Part shown: positions 44,438 through 53,200 of the stretch, piece after piece | How the letters are laid out: each line of letters opens with the position of its first letter | Position numbering within the stretch: the first letter of the stretch is position 1 | Origin: Kitasatospora sp. NBC_01246 | Lineage (GTDB): Bacteria; Actinomycetota; Actinomycetes; Streptomycetales; Streptomycetaceae | Assembly (NCBI RefSeq): GCF_036226505.1 | Contig: NZ_CP108484.1 | Span: 2,418,001-2,482,000 of the forward strand | Length of the DNA stretch: 64,000 nucleotides | Direction: 5' to 3' | Program-made: the position numbers and the translations under genes | The notes under the pieces: model-generated | What the model saw: only the letters and a program-made list of their open reading frames with translations | What the model was told of the DNA's origin: nothing | Database searches by the model: none

Positions 44438-45292
44438 ATGTCCGGACTGCCCGACGACTTCACCGGACGCGACCCCGCACAGCACGGGCCGGTGGCGGGT
44501 GGTGGCGCCCGGGCGATCCGCTGCCCCGCCTGTCGGCGCGAGCACCTGTACGAGCCGCCGTCGCTGCCCTGCCCGTGCGGCGCCTCGCTCAAGGTGCCGC
44601 TGCTGCGCGGCGGCGTGCCGGTCCAGGTGCGGTTCCGGTCCTGGGAGGACTCCTGGCTGAACATGCGCTGCCCGCACTGCGGCCGCTCCGACCAGTGGCC
44701 GCAGCCCGAGTTCACCTGCAACTGCGGCGCGACCGTGCGGCTGCCGGTGGACCGCACCACCCGCCTCGGCGGCAGCGCGACCACCGGCCAGCTCGGCACC
44801 GCCGGCCCGCAGAACTCCCGCCCGCACCCCGCCCACCCGCTCAACGCGCCCGTCCCGGCCCCGCCCGGCGGCTCCGGTGCCTCGGCCACCCCCTGGCGGC
44901 GGCGCGCGCCGTTCCGCCCGCACCCGGTGCGCACTTCGCAGGACGCCGTGTTCACCGCCGCCCGCTACCTGGAGTGGCTGGGCTTCGACGACCTGGAGCT
45001 GACGGAGGCCCAGGAGCGCGACGGCGTCACCCTGCTCGGCAGCCGGATGGTCGCCCAGGTGGACACCTGGACCGAGCCGGCCGACGTGAAGTCGGTGGAG
45101 TGCCTCTGGCTGCAGACCCTGCACGCCGAGGAGATGGCCGCCGCGATGTTCACCCTGGCCGGCTACTCGCACCAGGCCACCGTGCGCGGCGAGCAGTTGC
45201 TGGTCGCCCTGTTCAGCCTCGACCTCGCCGGAGTGCCCCAGCCCGCCAACGGCGCCGCCGAGGCGCTGATGGAGACCGGCTGGACGTCCTGA
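44438..45292 (+). CDS. Zinc-ribbon protein with C-terminal nuclease-like domain (unknown)
   Basis: This is a 284-residue protein starting at ATG 44438. The N-terminal 100 residues carry three zinc-ribbon knuckles (CPACRREH, CPCGASL, CPHCGRS, CNCGATV). A Pro-rich linker follows, and the last 120 residues (QDAVFTAARYLEWLGFDDLEL...RDGVTLLGSRMVAQVDTW) look like a small restriction-endonuclease-like fold with an aspartate-x-glutamine pattern. The function is unknown. The start has no strong ribosome-binding site. Confidence 0.85.
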   Translation: MSGLPDDFTGRDPAQHGPVAGGGARAIRCPACRREHLYEPPSLPCPCGASLKVPLLRGGVPVQVRFRSWEDSWLNMRCPHCGRSDQWPQPEFTCNCGATVRLPVDRTTRLGGSATTGQLGTAGPQNSRPHPAHPLNAPVPAPPGGSGASATPWRRRAPFRPHPVRTSQDAVFTAARYLEWLGFDDLELTEAQERDGVTLLGSRMVAQVDTWTEPADVKSVECLWLQTLHAEEMAAAMFTLAGYSHQATVRGEQLLVALFSLDLAGVPQPANGAAEALMETGWTS

Positions 45293-45550
45293 CCCCGCTC
45301 CGACCGGCCCGGCCCGCCTGACACCGTCCGCCCGCGGCCCGGGCCGTCGGCCTGCCCGGCCCACCGGTCCCGGCCGTCCCGGTGGCCCCGCCCGCCCCCG
45401 GGAGCGATCGGCGCGGAACCGGTTCGCCCGCAACAACCTGCGCTCGTGATCTGGTGCACAAGCTCACCCCCGTGTTGAATTGCCGCCACAACGCGGGCCT
45501 TGGGGGCAGAGGCCGGCGTCCTGCTGGATGGCGCACACAAGGAGGTGGCG

Positions 45551-46402
45551 TTGTCGGAGCACGGATGGGGCCCGAGTGGCCAGGGCGGGCGCGACGGTCG
45601 GGGGCGGCCGGCGCCCCGCGAACCGGGGGACACCGTATGGCGGCTGCGGTCCCGGGCGTGCTGGCAGGAGGCCGCGGAGCTGTTACGCCCGGCCGCCGAA
45701 CGCGACCCCGAGGCCGCCCTCGGCCGGGCCGAACTCCTCATCGAGCAATGCCTGTTCACCGCGGCCAACTGGACCCAGGCGGAACAGGCGCTGCGCCTCG
45801 CCGAGGCGTTGGTGACCAGCACCGAGCAGCGCGCGGGCGCCTCCTGCGCCCGCGGGTTCCTCGCCTACGTCTCCAGCGTGCTCGGCGCACGCGACCGGCT
45901 GGACGAAGCGCAGGCGGCGCTCGGACGCACCTCGGCGCTGCTGCCGCCGGACGCCCCCGGGCGTCCGCTGCTGGACTTCCGCCGGGGGCTGGTCGCGGAG
46001 AACCTGCTGCGCGACCCGACGGCGGCCTGGATCGCCTACCGCCGCGCGCACGAGGGGGCCGACGAGCGCGGGGACGAGCTGCTGCGCTCCTACACCTGGC
46101 GGCACCTGGCCGCACTGGCCCAGGCCGCCGGGGACCACGACCGGGCCCGGGAGGGGTTCGACGCCTCGCTGCGGCTGCGCGAGCAGCTCGGCTTCACGGT
46201 CGGGGTGGCACCCGCGCTGGCGGCGCTTGCCGAGGTCTCCGAACCGGACGAGGCGGTCCGGCTGCGGGCCGAGGCGACCAGGCTGGTCCAGGCGCTCGGG
46301 GGCGTACCGGTCTGGCTCGCACGCCAGCTGAGCGCGGTGCGTACGCCGGGCGCTCCCCCGGACGGACGCGTCGAACGGGAACCCCGGGGAACAATCAGCT
46401 AA
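45551..46402 (+). CDS. TPR-like helical repeat protein
   Basis: This is a 283-residue protein. I take TTG 45551, with GGAGG 5 bases upstream; GTG 45545 inside the ribosome-binding site and a TTG/ATG further upstream are alternatives. The body is a series of two-helix repeats (ALGRAELLIEQCLFT, QAEQALRLAEALV, LDEAQAALGRTSALL, DHDRAREGFDASLRL), i.e. TPR-like, followed by a basic tail. Such proteins usually bind peptides or act with regulators. Its TAA overlaps the iron box of the downstream gene. Confidence 0.78.
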   Translation: MSEHGWGPSGQGGRDGRGRPAPREPGDTVWRLRSRACWQEAAELLRPAAERDPEAALGRAELLIEQCLFTAANWTQAEQALRLAEALVTSTEQRAGASCARGFLAYVSSVLGARDRLDEAQAALGRTSALLPPDAPGRPLLDFRRGLVAENLLRDPTAAWIAYRRAHEGADERGDELLRSYTWRHLAALAQAAGDHDRAREGFDASLRLREQLGFTVGVAPALAALAEVSEPDEAVRLRAEATRLVQALGGVPVWLARQLSAVRTPGAPPDGRVEREPRGTIS

Positions 46403-46418
46403 GGTGAGCCTAACCTGG
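46400..46418. promoter_or_regulatory. DmdR/IdeR-type iron box, overlapping the upstream stop codon
   Basis: TAAGGTGAGCCTAACCTGG matches the 19-bp DtxR-family consensus TTAGGTTAGGCTAACCTAA (complement orientation) at about 16 of 19 positions. It begins at the stop codon of the TPR gene and lies about 150 bases upstream of the FhuF-like gene. Iron-dependent repression is predicted. Confidence 0.75.
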
Positions 46419-46446
46419 CCGGGGTGAGCAGTACTCCGGCCAGGTT
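46412..46446. terminator. 11-bp hairpin overlapping the iron box
   Basis: AACCTGGCCGG (46412-46422) and CCGGCCAGGTT (46436-46446) pair perfectly around 13 bases. It shares its left arm with the iron box. It likely terminates the TPR gene; with the repressor bound, the two functions would interact. Confidence 0.55.
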
Positions 46447-46567
46447 CGCCTTGCCGTTCCCGGGCTCCGCCAGGCCCCGGCCGGCCGTGCCCGGCCGCCG
46501 CCGAACCCGACCGGGCACGGGTCGGACGGTCCGGCACGGGTCCGGTCGACCCGATAGGGCCCGCACC

Positions 46568-47476
46568 ATGACCGCGAGCAGCACCCGACCCGGCCCCGCG
46601 CCGTACGCCCCCCGCACCACCCCCGCGCACGCTGTCACCCGCACGCCGGCGCCATGCACCACCAGCTACCGCAGACTCGGCCGGCTCTTCCCCGCACTGC
46701 GGGTGCACAGCGCCCCACCCCGCACCGGCGACGGCTGGATCAGCGGCACCGACCTCCTCACCGACCCGGACGCACTGGCCGAACTGATCGCCCACGACGC
46801 CCGGGAGGGGCTCGCCCGGTACGGCCGCCCGCCGCGCCCCGACGTCGCGGCCGGCTTCGGCCTGCACCGCTTCAGCTGGCCGACGGCGCTGCTGTTCACC
46901 CTGCCCTGGTTCCTGGAGCGCCGGGTGCCGCTGCTCACCCCCGAGGACGTCTCGATCCGCCGCGCCACCGGCGAACTCACCGCCCGCCCGGGGGCGTTCG
47001 TCTGCCTGCCGGACGACCCGGCGGCCGGGCTGCCCGGCGCCCGGACGGTGGCCGACGAGGCGGCACTGGCCGCCGAACTGCGCACCGCGCTGGCCGGTTT
47101 CCTGGCCCCGGTGCTGACCGCCTTCCGCCCGGCGGTGCGGCGCAGCCCGCGGATGCTCTGGGCGATGGCGACCGACGCGGTGGTGGAGGGCCTCTGGTAC
47201 GTCGGCGGGCTGCTCGGCGAGGAGGAACGGGCCCGGGCGGAGCTCTCGGACCTGCTGGCACCGGACCGGGCGGACGACGGGCCGGCGGCAGCCCCGGCGC
47301 TCCCGGTGGCCAGGGCGTGCACGCCCGGCGCGTGCGCGCCGTCCTTCACCCCCGGCGCGGGCTTCGCGACCGAAGGTGCTTCGGGCACCGACCGTGCCCG
47401 GGCCAGTTGCTGCCTGGTCTACACCGTGCGGCCGGAGGAGATGTGCGGCGGCTGCCCCCGCGTCACGCGAAGTTGA
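46568..47476 (+). CDS. FhuF-type (2Fe-2S) siderophore-iron reductase
   Basis: This is a 302-residue protein. The C-terminal signature RASCCLVYTVRPEEMCGGCPR gives C-C-x10-C-x2-C, the unusual [2Fe-2S] ligand set of FhuF, which reduces ferric siderophores in the cytoplasm. The body holds FGLHRFSWPTALLFTLPWFL and similar blocks typical of the actinobacterial members. A TAGGGC element just upstream suggests a leaderless or short-leader start. An iron box lies about 150 bases upstream, so it is probably induced under iron limitation. Confidence 0.92.
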   Translation: MTASSTRPGPAPYAPRTTPAHAVTRTPAPCTTSYRRLGRLFPALRVHSAPPRTGDGWISGTDLLTDPDALAELIAHDAREGLARYGRPPRPDVAAGFGLHRFSWPTALLFTLPWFLERRVPLLTPEDVSIRRATGELTARPGAFVCLPDDPAAGLPGARTVADEAALAAELRTALAGFLAPVLTAFRPAVRRSPRMLWAMATDAVVEGLWYVGGLLGEEERARAELSDLLAPDRADDGPAAAPALPVARACTPGACAPSFTPGAGFATEGASGTDRARASCCLVYTVRPEEMCGGCPRVTRS

Positions 47477-47677
47477 CGGCATCGGCCTTCGGAAGGCCCC
47501 CGGAATCCCCGGAATTCCGGGGAATAGCGCCCCTTAATTAATACGACAATGGGACTTCTCCCACGTCAGAAATCCCTCTCCTCAGCGCATTGACGGAGAA
47601 TCGGCCGTTCTCGGGCCGAGCATCCGCCATGATGGTCCCCGCCATCACGACGCAGGAAAGCGAGGCTGGTCCAGGCG

Positions 47678-48727
47678 ATGAAATTGTCCGACATACCGCT
47701 CGGTTGGGCCGTCACCGGCGTTGCGGTGCTGCTGGTCACCGCCCTGCTGCTGGCCCTGGTCCGGAATCGGGGATCCGCCGGCCCGGGCGGCTCGGATTCC
47801 TGGGAGCGTTCCGAGGAACGCCGCCGCCGCAAGGAATCCCTGTACGGCGCGGCCTCGTACACGCTGCTGTTCTGCTGCGCCGGCGTCGCGGCCGCGCTGT
47901 CGTTCCACGGCCTGGTCGGCTTCGGGATGCAGAACCTCAACCTCTCCGGCGGCTGGGAATACCTCGTCCCGTTCGGCCTGGACGGGGCGGCGATGTTCTG
48001 CTCGGTGCTCGCCGTCCGCGAGGCCAGCCACGGTGACGCCGCACTCGGCTCGCGCCTGCTGGTCTGGCTGTTCGCCGGTGCCTCCGCCTGGTTCAACTGG
48101 GTGCACGCCCCGCGCGGCTTCGGCCACGCCGGTGCCCCGCAGTTCTTCGCGGGGATGTCGCTCTCGGCCGCCGTGCTGTTCGACCGGGCGCTCAAGCAGA
48201 CCCGCCGGGCCGCGCTGCGCGAGCAGGGCCTCGTCCCGCGCCCGCTGCCGCAGATCCGGATCGTCCGCTGGATGCGCGCCCCGCGCGAGACCTACGCGGC
48301 CTGGTCGCTGATGCTGCTGGAGGGCGTGCGCAGCCTGGACGAGGCGGTGGACGAGGTCCGCGAGGACAAGCGGGAGAAGATCATGGAGAAGGAGCGCCGC
48401 AGGCTGGCCGGGCGCCGCGAACGGGCCGAGATCCGGGCCATCAACCGCTCCAACAGTGCCTGGCGCGGCCGCGGCGCCGCCCGGCAGCTGGAGGCCGGCC
48501 AGGAGTCCGCCATAGCCGGCGGGCCCATGGCGGAGCGCCCCGCCGTGGAGCCGCCCGCCGTGGAGCCGCCCGCGCCGGCCGCCGAGGGCCCGGTGGTGCA
48601 GACCGGGCTGCCGGCCCGCCCGGAGCGGCGCACCATCGATCTCACGATGGAGGAGGACACCGTCGCGCTGCCCCGGCTCGACTCGCTGGAGCGCAAGCTG
48701 AAGGACCTGGAGCAGCAGTTCGGCTGA
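47678..48727 (+). CDS. DUF2637 membrane protein (SpdB-like)
   Basis: This is a 349-residue protein with about four helices in the first 175 residues (AASYTLLFCCAGVAAALSFHG, LVPFGLDGAAMFCSVLA) and then a charged, probably coiled-coil region (REDKREKIMEKERRRLAGRRE) and a Pro-rich tail with an acidic C-terminus. DUF2637 is shared with spread proteins of actinomycete conjugative elements, but it also occurs in chromosomal genes. No other transfer gene is nearby. Confidence 0.88.
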   Translation: MKLSDIPLGWAVTGVAVLLVTALLLALVRNRGSAGPGGSDSWERSEERRRRKESLYGAASYTLLFCCAGVAAALSFHGLVGFGMQNLNLSGGWEYLVPFGLDGAAMFCSVLAVREASHGDAALGSRLLVWLFAGASAWFNWVHAPRGFGHAGAPQFFAGMSLSAAVLFDRALKQTRRAALREQGLVPRPLPQIRIVRWMRAPRETYAAWSLMLLEGVRSLDEAVDEVREDKREKIMEKERRRLAGRRERAEIRAINRSNSAWRGRGAARQLEAGQESAIAGGPMAERPAVEPPAVEPPAPAAEGPVVQTGLPARPERRTIDLTMEEDTVALPRLDSLERKLKDLEQQFG

Positions 48728-48766
48728 GGCCGCCCGCCGGCCGGCGCACCACCGGCCGGCCCCGGG

Positions 48767-48799
48767 CCGCTCGGACGCCGCTCGGGCGCCGCTCGGACG
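48767..48799. repeat. 11-bp tandem repeat, three copies
   Basis: CCGCTCGGACG, CCGCTCGGGCG and CCGCTCGGACG follow each other (48767-48777, 48778-48788, 48789-48799) in the gap between convergent genes. Confidence 0.75.
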
Positions 48800-48909
48800 C
48801 CGCAGGGCCGACGGGCGGGCGCCGGACAGCTGCGCCCGGCGCACGACCCGCGCCCGGCTCAGGGGCGCCGGGCGGCCCCGGTCCGGCCGGCGCCGGTGAG
48901 CCGGGCCGG

Positions 48910-51162
48910 TCAGGCCGCCGGCGTCGTCGCGGTGAGCTCGAACCACATCCGCTTGCCCGAGCCGCGCGGCTCCACGCCCCAGCCGTCCGCCAGCGCCTCG
49001 ACCAGCATCAGCCCGCGCCCGGAGGAGGCCTGCTCCCCCGGTGTCCGGCGGGTCGGCCAGAGGTCGGACTCGTCCTCCACCTCGACCCGCAGCCGGGCCC
49101 GGCCGCCGTCCGCCGCCGCCTCGCGGTAGAGCCGGGCGGTGAACATGGCGTCCCGGTCGGTGTGCCGGATCGCGTTGGTGACCAGCTCCGAGGCGAGCAG
49201 CTCGGCGGTGTCCACCAGCTCGGCCACGCCCCAGCGGCGCAGCGCGTCCCGCAGCTCGGCCCGCACCTCGGAGATCCGTTCGAGGTCGGCCTGCCCGATC
49301 CGGCGGCGCAGCTGCTGGGCGGCGAGGCCGCCCTCCGGGCCGTCCCAGCGCAGCAGCAGGAGCGCTATGTCGTCCTCGCGCTCGCTGGAGTCGGCGACCT
49401 GGGAGGAGATCCGGTCGGCCAGTTCCTCCAGCGGGTCGGCGTGGCCCTCCCGGCGCTCGGCCAGCGGGCCGGCGACCACCTCGGCCAGCCGGGCGATCCC
49501 GTCGTCGAGGTCCATGCCGCGCGCCTCGACCAGGCCGTCGGTGCAGAGCAGCACCGTCTCACCCGGGTCCAGGCTGAACCGGGTGACCCGGTACTCCTCG
49601 TCCGGGGCGATGCCCAGCGGCAGCCCGCCGGCCACCTGGACCACGGTGGCGGTGCCGTCGGCCCGGCGGACCAGCGGGTCGAGGTGGCCGGCCCGGACGG
49701 CGTAGACCACGCCGTAGTCGACGTTGACCTCGGCGTAGGTACAGGTGGCGAAGTGGTCGGTGTCCAGGTCGGCGAGGAAGCGGGAGGCGCGGGCCATCAC
49801 CGCCGCCGGCGGGTGGCCCTCGGCCGCGTACGCGCGCAGCGCGATCCGCAGCTGACCCATGATCCCGGCGGCGTGCACGTCGTGCCCCTGGACGTCGCCG
49901 ATCACCAGCCCGACGTGCCCGCCGGGCAGCGGGACGACGTCGTACCAGTCGCCGCCGATCTGCAGGCCGGAGCCGGCCGCCAGGTAGCGGACGGCGGTGG
50001 TCACGCCGGGCACCGACGGGACGGTGCGCGGCAGCATCACCCGCTGCAGGCCGGCCGCCAGCTCGTGCTCGGCGTCGTGCAGCCGGGCCCGGGCCAGCGA
50101 CTGGGCGACCAGGCCGCCGAGGGTGGAGAGCAGGGTGCGCTCGTCGGTGTCCAGCTGGCGGTCGTCGTCGAAGCTGACCAGGCAGACGCCGATCGGCCGG
50201 CCGCTGGCGACCAGCGGCAGGAAGGCCCAGGAGCTGCGGCCGGTCCGGCTGGTCGGCGTCCACACCTTCGCGTAGCGCTCCAGGAACTCCTCGCGGCTGG
50301 CGATGAAGACCGGCGCCCGGTTGCGCAGCGCCTCGGCCGCCGGGTGGTCGGCGGGCAGCACCGAGCGGTCCCAGAAGGTGAGCTCCTCGGGCCGGTAGCC
50401 GGAGGCGCCCAGGATCTGTACCCGGCCGGACTCGAAGGAGGCCAGCACCAGGCCGTCCGGCGGCAGCCCGGGCAGCGGGAGCTCCGTGAAGACCCGGGCG
50501 ACGTCACGGACGGTGACGGCTTCGGAGAGCGCGCGGGCGGCCTCCTTGATGAACCGCGAGCGCTCCTCCCGCAGCAGGGCCATCCGGTCGGCACGGTCGC
50601 GCTTGCGCAGCTCGACGGTGGCGTCCCAGATGAAGCCCACCATCCGCGAGGCCCGGCCGAAGGCGTCCGCGAGGACCCGGCCTCGGAACCGCACGGCGCG
50701 CATCGTCCCGCTCGGCCCGACGGTGCGGTAGTAGGCGCCGCACTGGCCCAGCTCGGCGACCGCGCGCTCGACCCGGCGGCGCACCACCGGCGCGTCCTCG
50801 GGGTGCAGCAGCGCCAGGAAGGAGGACGAGGTGCGGTCGAAGCGGTCCCGCTCGGCCGCGTCCAGGCCCATGATCGCGCAGGCCCGCTGGTCGCCCTCCA
50901 GGACGTCGCGGCGGATGTCCCAGTCGAAGGAGCCGATGCCGTTGGCGGCCATCGCGGGCTCCAGCCAGTCCGGCGTGGAGTCCCCGGAGGCGACGGGCAG
51001 GCCACCCGAGAGCATCGGCGCCAGCCGGCCCCCGGCGAGTCCGGGCGTCGTCCGCAGTGCGTGCCTGCGCACCGCCTGGGCGGGTGGTCTCGCCCGCCCC
51101 GACCCGGCCGTGGACTGACCGGGAGGAAGCGCCGGCCCCGGCGACTCGGGCTCAGTGGGCAT
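48910..51162 (-). CDS. PAS-GAF-SpoIIE phosphatase with C-terminal HATPase domain
   Basis: This is a 750-residue cytoplasmic protein. A PAS-like domain (about 75-190, IGSFDWDIRRDVLEGDQ) precedes a GAF domain (about 215-375) and a PP2C/SpoIIE phosphatase domain (about 390-590, with IGGDWYDVVPLPGG, VIGDVQGHD, LCTDGLVEARG and EREDDIALLLL metal-binding residues). The C-terminal 140 residues are a HATPase_c domain (ELVTNAIRHT, SGRGLMLVEALADGWG). It is predicted to dephosphorylate anti-sigma antagonists and phosphorylate them by the same chain, in stress or development signalling. ATG 51162 has AGGAG 6 bases upstream. Its paralogue follows upstream on the same strand. Confidence 0.94.
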   Translation of the reverse strand: MPTEPESPGPALPPGQSTAGSGRARPPAQAVRRHALRTTPGLAGGRLAPMLSGGLPVASGDSTPDWLEPAMAANGIGSFDWDIRRDVLEGDQRACAIMGLDAAERDRFDRTSSSFLALLHPEDAPVVRRRVERAVAELGQCGAYYRTVGPSGTMRAVRFRGRVLADAFGRASRMVGFIWDATVELRKRDRADRMALLREERSRFIKEAARALSEAVTVRDVARVFTELPLPGLPPDGLVLASFESGRVQILGASGYRPEELTFWDRSVLPADHPAAEALRNRAPVFIASREEFLERYAKVWTPTSRTGRSSWAFLPLVASGRPIGVCLVSFDDDRQLDTDERTLLSTLGGLVAQSLARARLHDAEHELAAGLQRVMLPRTVPSVPGVTTAVRYLAAGSGLQIGGDWYDVVPLPGGHVGLVIGDVQGHDVHAAGIMGQLRIALRAYAAEGHPPAAVMARASRFLADLDTDHFATCTYAEVNVDYGVVYAVRAGHLDPLVRRADGTATVVQVAGGLPLGIAPDEEYRVTRFSLDPGETVLLCTDGLVEARGMDLDDGIARLAEVVAGPLAERREGHADPLEELADRISSQVADSSEREDDIALLLLRWDGPEGGLAAQQLRRRIGQADLERISEVRAELRDALRRWGVAELVDTAELLASELVTNAIRHTDRDAMFTARLYREAAADGGRARLRVEVEDESDLWPTRRTPGEQASSGRGLMLVEALADGWGVEPRGSGKRMWFELTATTPAA

Positions 51163-51545
51163 GCTGCTCCTGCCGCTGCCGTGGCGAGCCGCGCCGGGTG
51201 TCCGGCCTGGCCGCGGGGCAGTGTGAGTGGGTGGTGCTCGATCGGACCGTGCGGCCGGGCGGCGACCAGTCGAGGTGAGGTCTCCCCGCTGTTTGCCGCA
51301 CGTGGACACACATTCCCACCATCCTCGCCAATGTTCGGCCGAGCGGCAATGGCACCGGACCGGGAATCTTCGGCTCGCCCTTCGCCCGGAGGTGCCGTTC
51401 GGCGGCGAACGACCTGGTCCTCCCGGCTCGGACGCCGGGTCGGCCGGGGTCCGGGAACTGCGCCGAACGGGTGGCGCCGGGGCCACCGGAGCGGCGCGGC
51501 GGCGACGCGCGCGGAGGCGGGCGGGCGTCACGCGGCGGGAACGCG

Positions 51546-51620
51546 GGCGGCGACCAGCCCGAACAGCCCGGGCGGCGACCAGCTCGAACAGCTCAGGCGG
51601 TGACCAGCTCGAACCAGGTG
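51546..51620. repeat. 25-bp tandem triplication at the 3' end of an anti-sigma-type kinase gene
   Basis: GGCGGCGACCAGCYCGAACA units at 51546-51570, 51571-51595 and 51596-51620 are degenerate copies. The last one contains the terminal codons of the HATPase gene (coding strand minus). The two upstream ones lie after its stop. Confidence 0.8.
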
Positions 51621-52126
51621 ACCTTGCCGTCCCCGCGCAGCTGGACCCCCCAGGAGTCGGCCAGCGCCTCGACCAGCAGCAGCCCGCGCCCCGAGGTGGC
51701 GTACTCGGCGTCCGCGCCCCGGCGCCGGCCGGGCAGCCGGGTGACGCTGTCCTGGACCTCGATCCGCAACCGCAGGTCGGCGGTGAGCACCGCGTCGAAG
51801 ACCGCGCCCTGGCCGGTGTGCAGCAACGCATTGGTGACCAGCTCGGAGGAGAGCAGCTCCGCCGTGTCGGCCAGCTCGGGCACCCCCCAGTGGCCGAGCG
51901 CGGAGCGCAGCCGCCGGCGGACCGCGCCGACGGCGACCAGGTCGGCCGCGTCGAGCGTCACGTGCAGCCGGCGGTTCAGCGCACACCCCGGGGCCGGAAT
52001 GCTCGGCAGTGCCTGGCCCGCCGTGCCCGTGGCCGCCGACGCACCCGGCGCACCCCCCTGGGGCCTGGCTCGGAAGGCGTCCCCCGAGCCCGTCCGCTGC
52101 CGCGGGAATCGCGACTGACCGTCCAT
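51593..52126 (-). CDS. RsbW-type HATPase regulator
   Basis: This is a 177-residue protein with the single-domain HATPase_c fold of RsbW/SpoIIAB-like anti-sigma or anti-anti-sigma kinases: LVAVGAVRRRLRSALGHWGV, SSELVTNALLHTGQG and SGRGLLLVEALADSWGVQL. Its C-terminus ends WFELVTA, close to the WFELTATTPAA end of the SpoIIE-type protein, so the two are paralogues. ATG 52126 is chosen; GTG 52132 is an alternative. The N-terminal 50 residues are low-complexity. The gene's 3' end lies in a tandem repeat. The gap 51163-51592 holds no other gene. Confidence 0.9.
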   Translation of the reverse strand: MDGQSRFPRQRTGSGDAFRARPQGGAPGASAATGTAGQALPSIPAPGCALNRRLHVTLDAADLVAVGAVRRRLRSALGHWGVPELADTAELLSSELVTNALLHTGQGAVFDAVLTADLRLRIEVQDSVTRLPGRRRGADAEYATSGRGLLLVEALADSWGVQLRGDGKVTWFELVTA

Positions 52127-52385
52127 CACCACTTGCCCCCGCCCTCAATCCGGGCACCCGCTGCCGGATCCCCCGCCGGTCGGGTCGCCGCCTCGTTCTG
52201 ACCACCATCCTCATGCCCAGCTTTCGCCGTTTGGAACAGTGTGCGTCCGATCACCTGGGGTGAAAGGGGCACGGCGCGGCACTCGTGATCCAACTGCCCG
52301 CGCCGGACAGGTTTGCGATGCGTACGAGTCGTTTTCGGGCAACGCTGGACAGAGCGGCCGGGTCCGGGTTCAATGACCCGAGATG

Positions 52386-52402
52386 TTTGAACGCCGTTCT
52401 AA
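52386..52402. promoter_or_regulatory. Palindrome upstream of urease-like operon, TetR-type operator candidate
   Basis: TTTGAAC-GCC-GTTCTAA, an inverted repeat with one mismatch, lies 88 bases upstream of the fused gamma/beta gene. TTTGAACGCYGTTC-type palindromes are common operators of TetR repressors. The nearest TetR gene is at 57547, about 5 kb downstream in the same orientation; linkage is an inference. Confidence 0.55.
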
Positions 52403-52413
52403 CTTCACCCCCG

Positions 52414-52456
52414 GCACCCCCGACACCCCCAGCACCCCCGACACCCCCAGCACCCA
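52414..52456. repeat. 18-bp tandem repeat upstream of urease-like operon
   Basis: GCACCCCCGACACCCCCA occurs at 52414-52431 and 52432-52449, with a partial third copy. It lies in the 5' leader region, 35-75 bases before the GTG. Confidence 0.8.
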
Positions 52457-52489
52457 TCGGCACCCCCCGGCGACCGCGAGCGAGGAACC

Positions 52490-53200
52490 GTGCGACTGAC
52501 CCCCACCGAGCGGGACCGGCTGCTGATCTTCACAGCAGCCGAGCTGGCCCGCGCCCGGCGCGCCCGAGGCGTACGCCTCAACGTCCCCGAAGCGCACGCC
52601 CTGATCGCCGACACCGTCTGCGAGGCCGCGCGCGACGGCCGGCGGCTCGCCGAGGCCATCGAGGCCGGGCGCAGCGTGCTCACCGCCGACGACGTGCTCC
52701 CCGGCGTCCCGGACGTGGTCACCGTGGTCCAGGTCGAGGCGGTGTTCGACGACGGCACCCGGCTGGCCGTGGTGAACGACCCGTTCAAGGGCGCCGGCTC
52801 GCTCGGCGACGACGCGCCCGGCGGCGCGCTGCTCGGCGCGGGCACGGGCTACGACCCCGTCGAGGAGACGGTGGTGCTGCCCGTCCACAACACCTCCGGG
52901 GTGCCGATCTCGGTCACCTCGCACTTCCACTTCTTCGAGGCCAACCCGCGCCTGGCCTTCGACCGCGCCGCCGCCTACGGGACCCACCTCGCGGTACCGG
53001 CCGGCTCCTCGGTCCGCTTCGACCCGGGCGCCACCGTCGAGGTCGGCCTGGTGCCGATCGGCGGCGAGCGGGTCGCGATCGGCTTCGCCGGGCTGGTGGA
53101 CGGCCCGCTGGACGCGCCCGGCGCCAAGGAGGCCGCCCTGGCCAAGGCCCGCGCGACCGGCTACCTGACCAACTTCGACGACGCCGAGGTGGAATCGTGA
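52490..53200 (+). CDS. Urease-like gamma/beta fusion subunit
   Basis: This 236-residue protein fuses the UreA (gamma, residues 1-100: LTPTERDRLLIFTAAELARA, GRSVLTADDVLPGV) and UreB (beta: VVLPVHNTSGVPISVTSHFHFFEANPRLAF, GGERVAIGFAGLVDG) folds, as in Helicobacter UreA-type fusions and other actinobacterial copies. It provides the structural shell of the trimeric urease-type complex. GTG 52490 has GAGGAA 5-6 bases upstream. Its TGA overlaps the next start as GTGA, so the subunits are translated coupled. Confidence 0.95.
   Translation: MRLTPTERDRLLIFTAAELARARRARGVRLNVPEAHALIADTVCEAARDGRRLAEAIEAGRSVLTADDVLPGVPDVVTVVQVEAVFDDGTRLAVVNDPFKGAGSLGDDAPGGALLGAGTGYDPVEETVVLPVHNTSGVPISVTSHFHFFEANPRLAFDRAAAYGTHLAVPAGSSVRFDPGATVEVGLVPIGGERVAIGFAGLVDGPLDAPGAKEAALAKARATGYLTNFDDAEVES

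Noticed and set aside
47678..48727. Integrated conjugative element, suggested by the DUF2637 protein
   Set aside because: No integrase, tra gene, attachment site or tRNA gene is nearby; DUF2637 alone also occurs in chromosomal genes.
52414..52456. CRISPR-like short repeats before the urease-like operon
   Set aside because: They are contiguous 18-base repeats without spacers and only two and a half copies.
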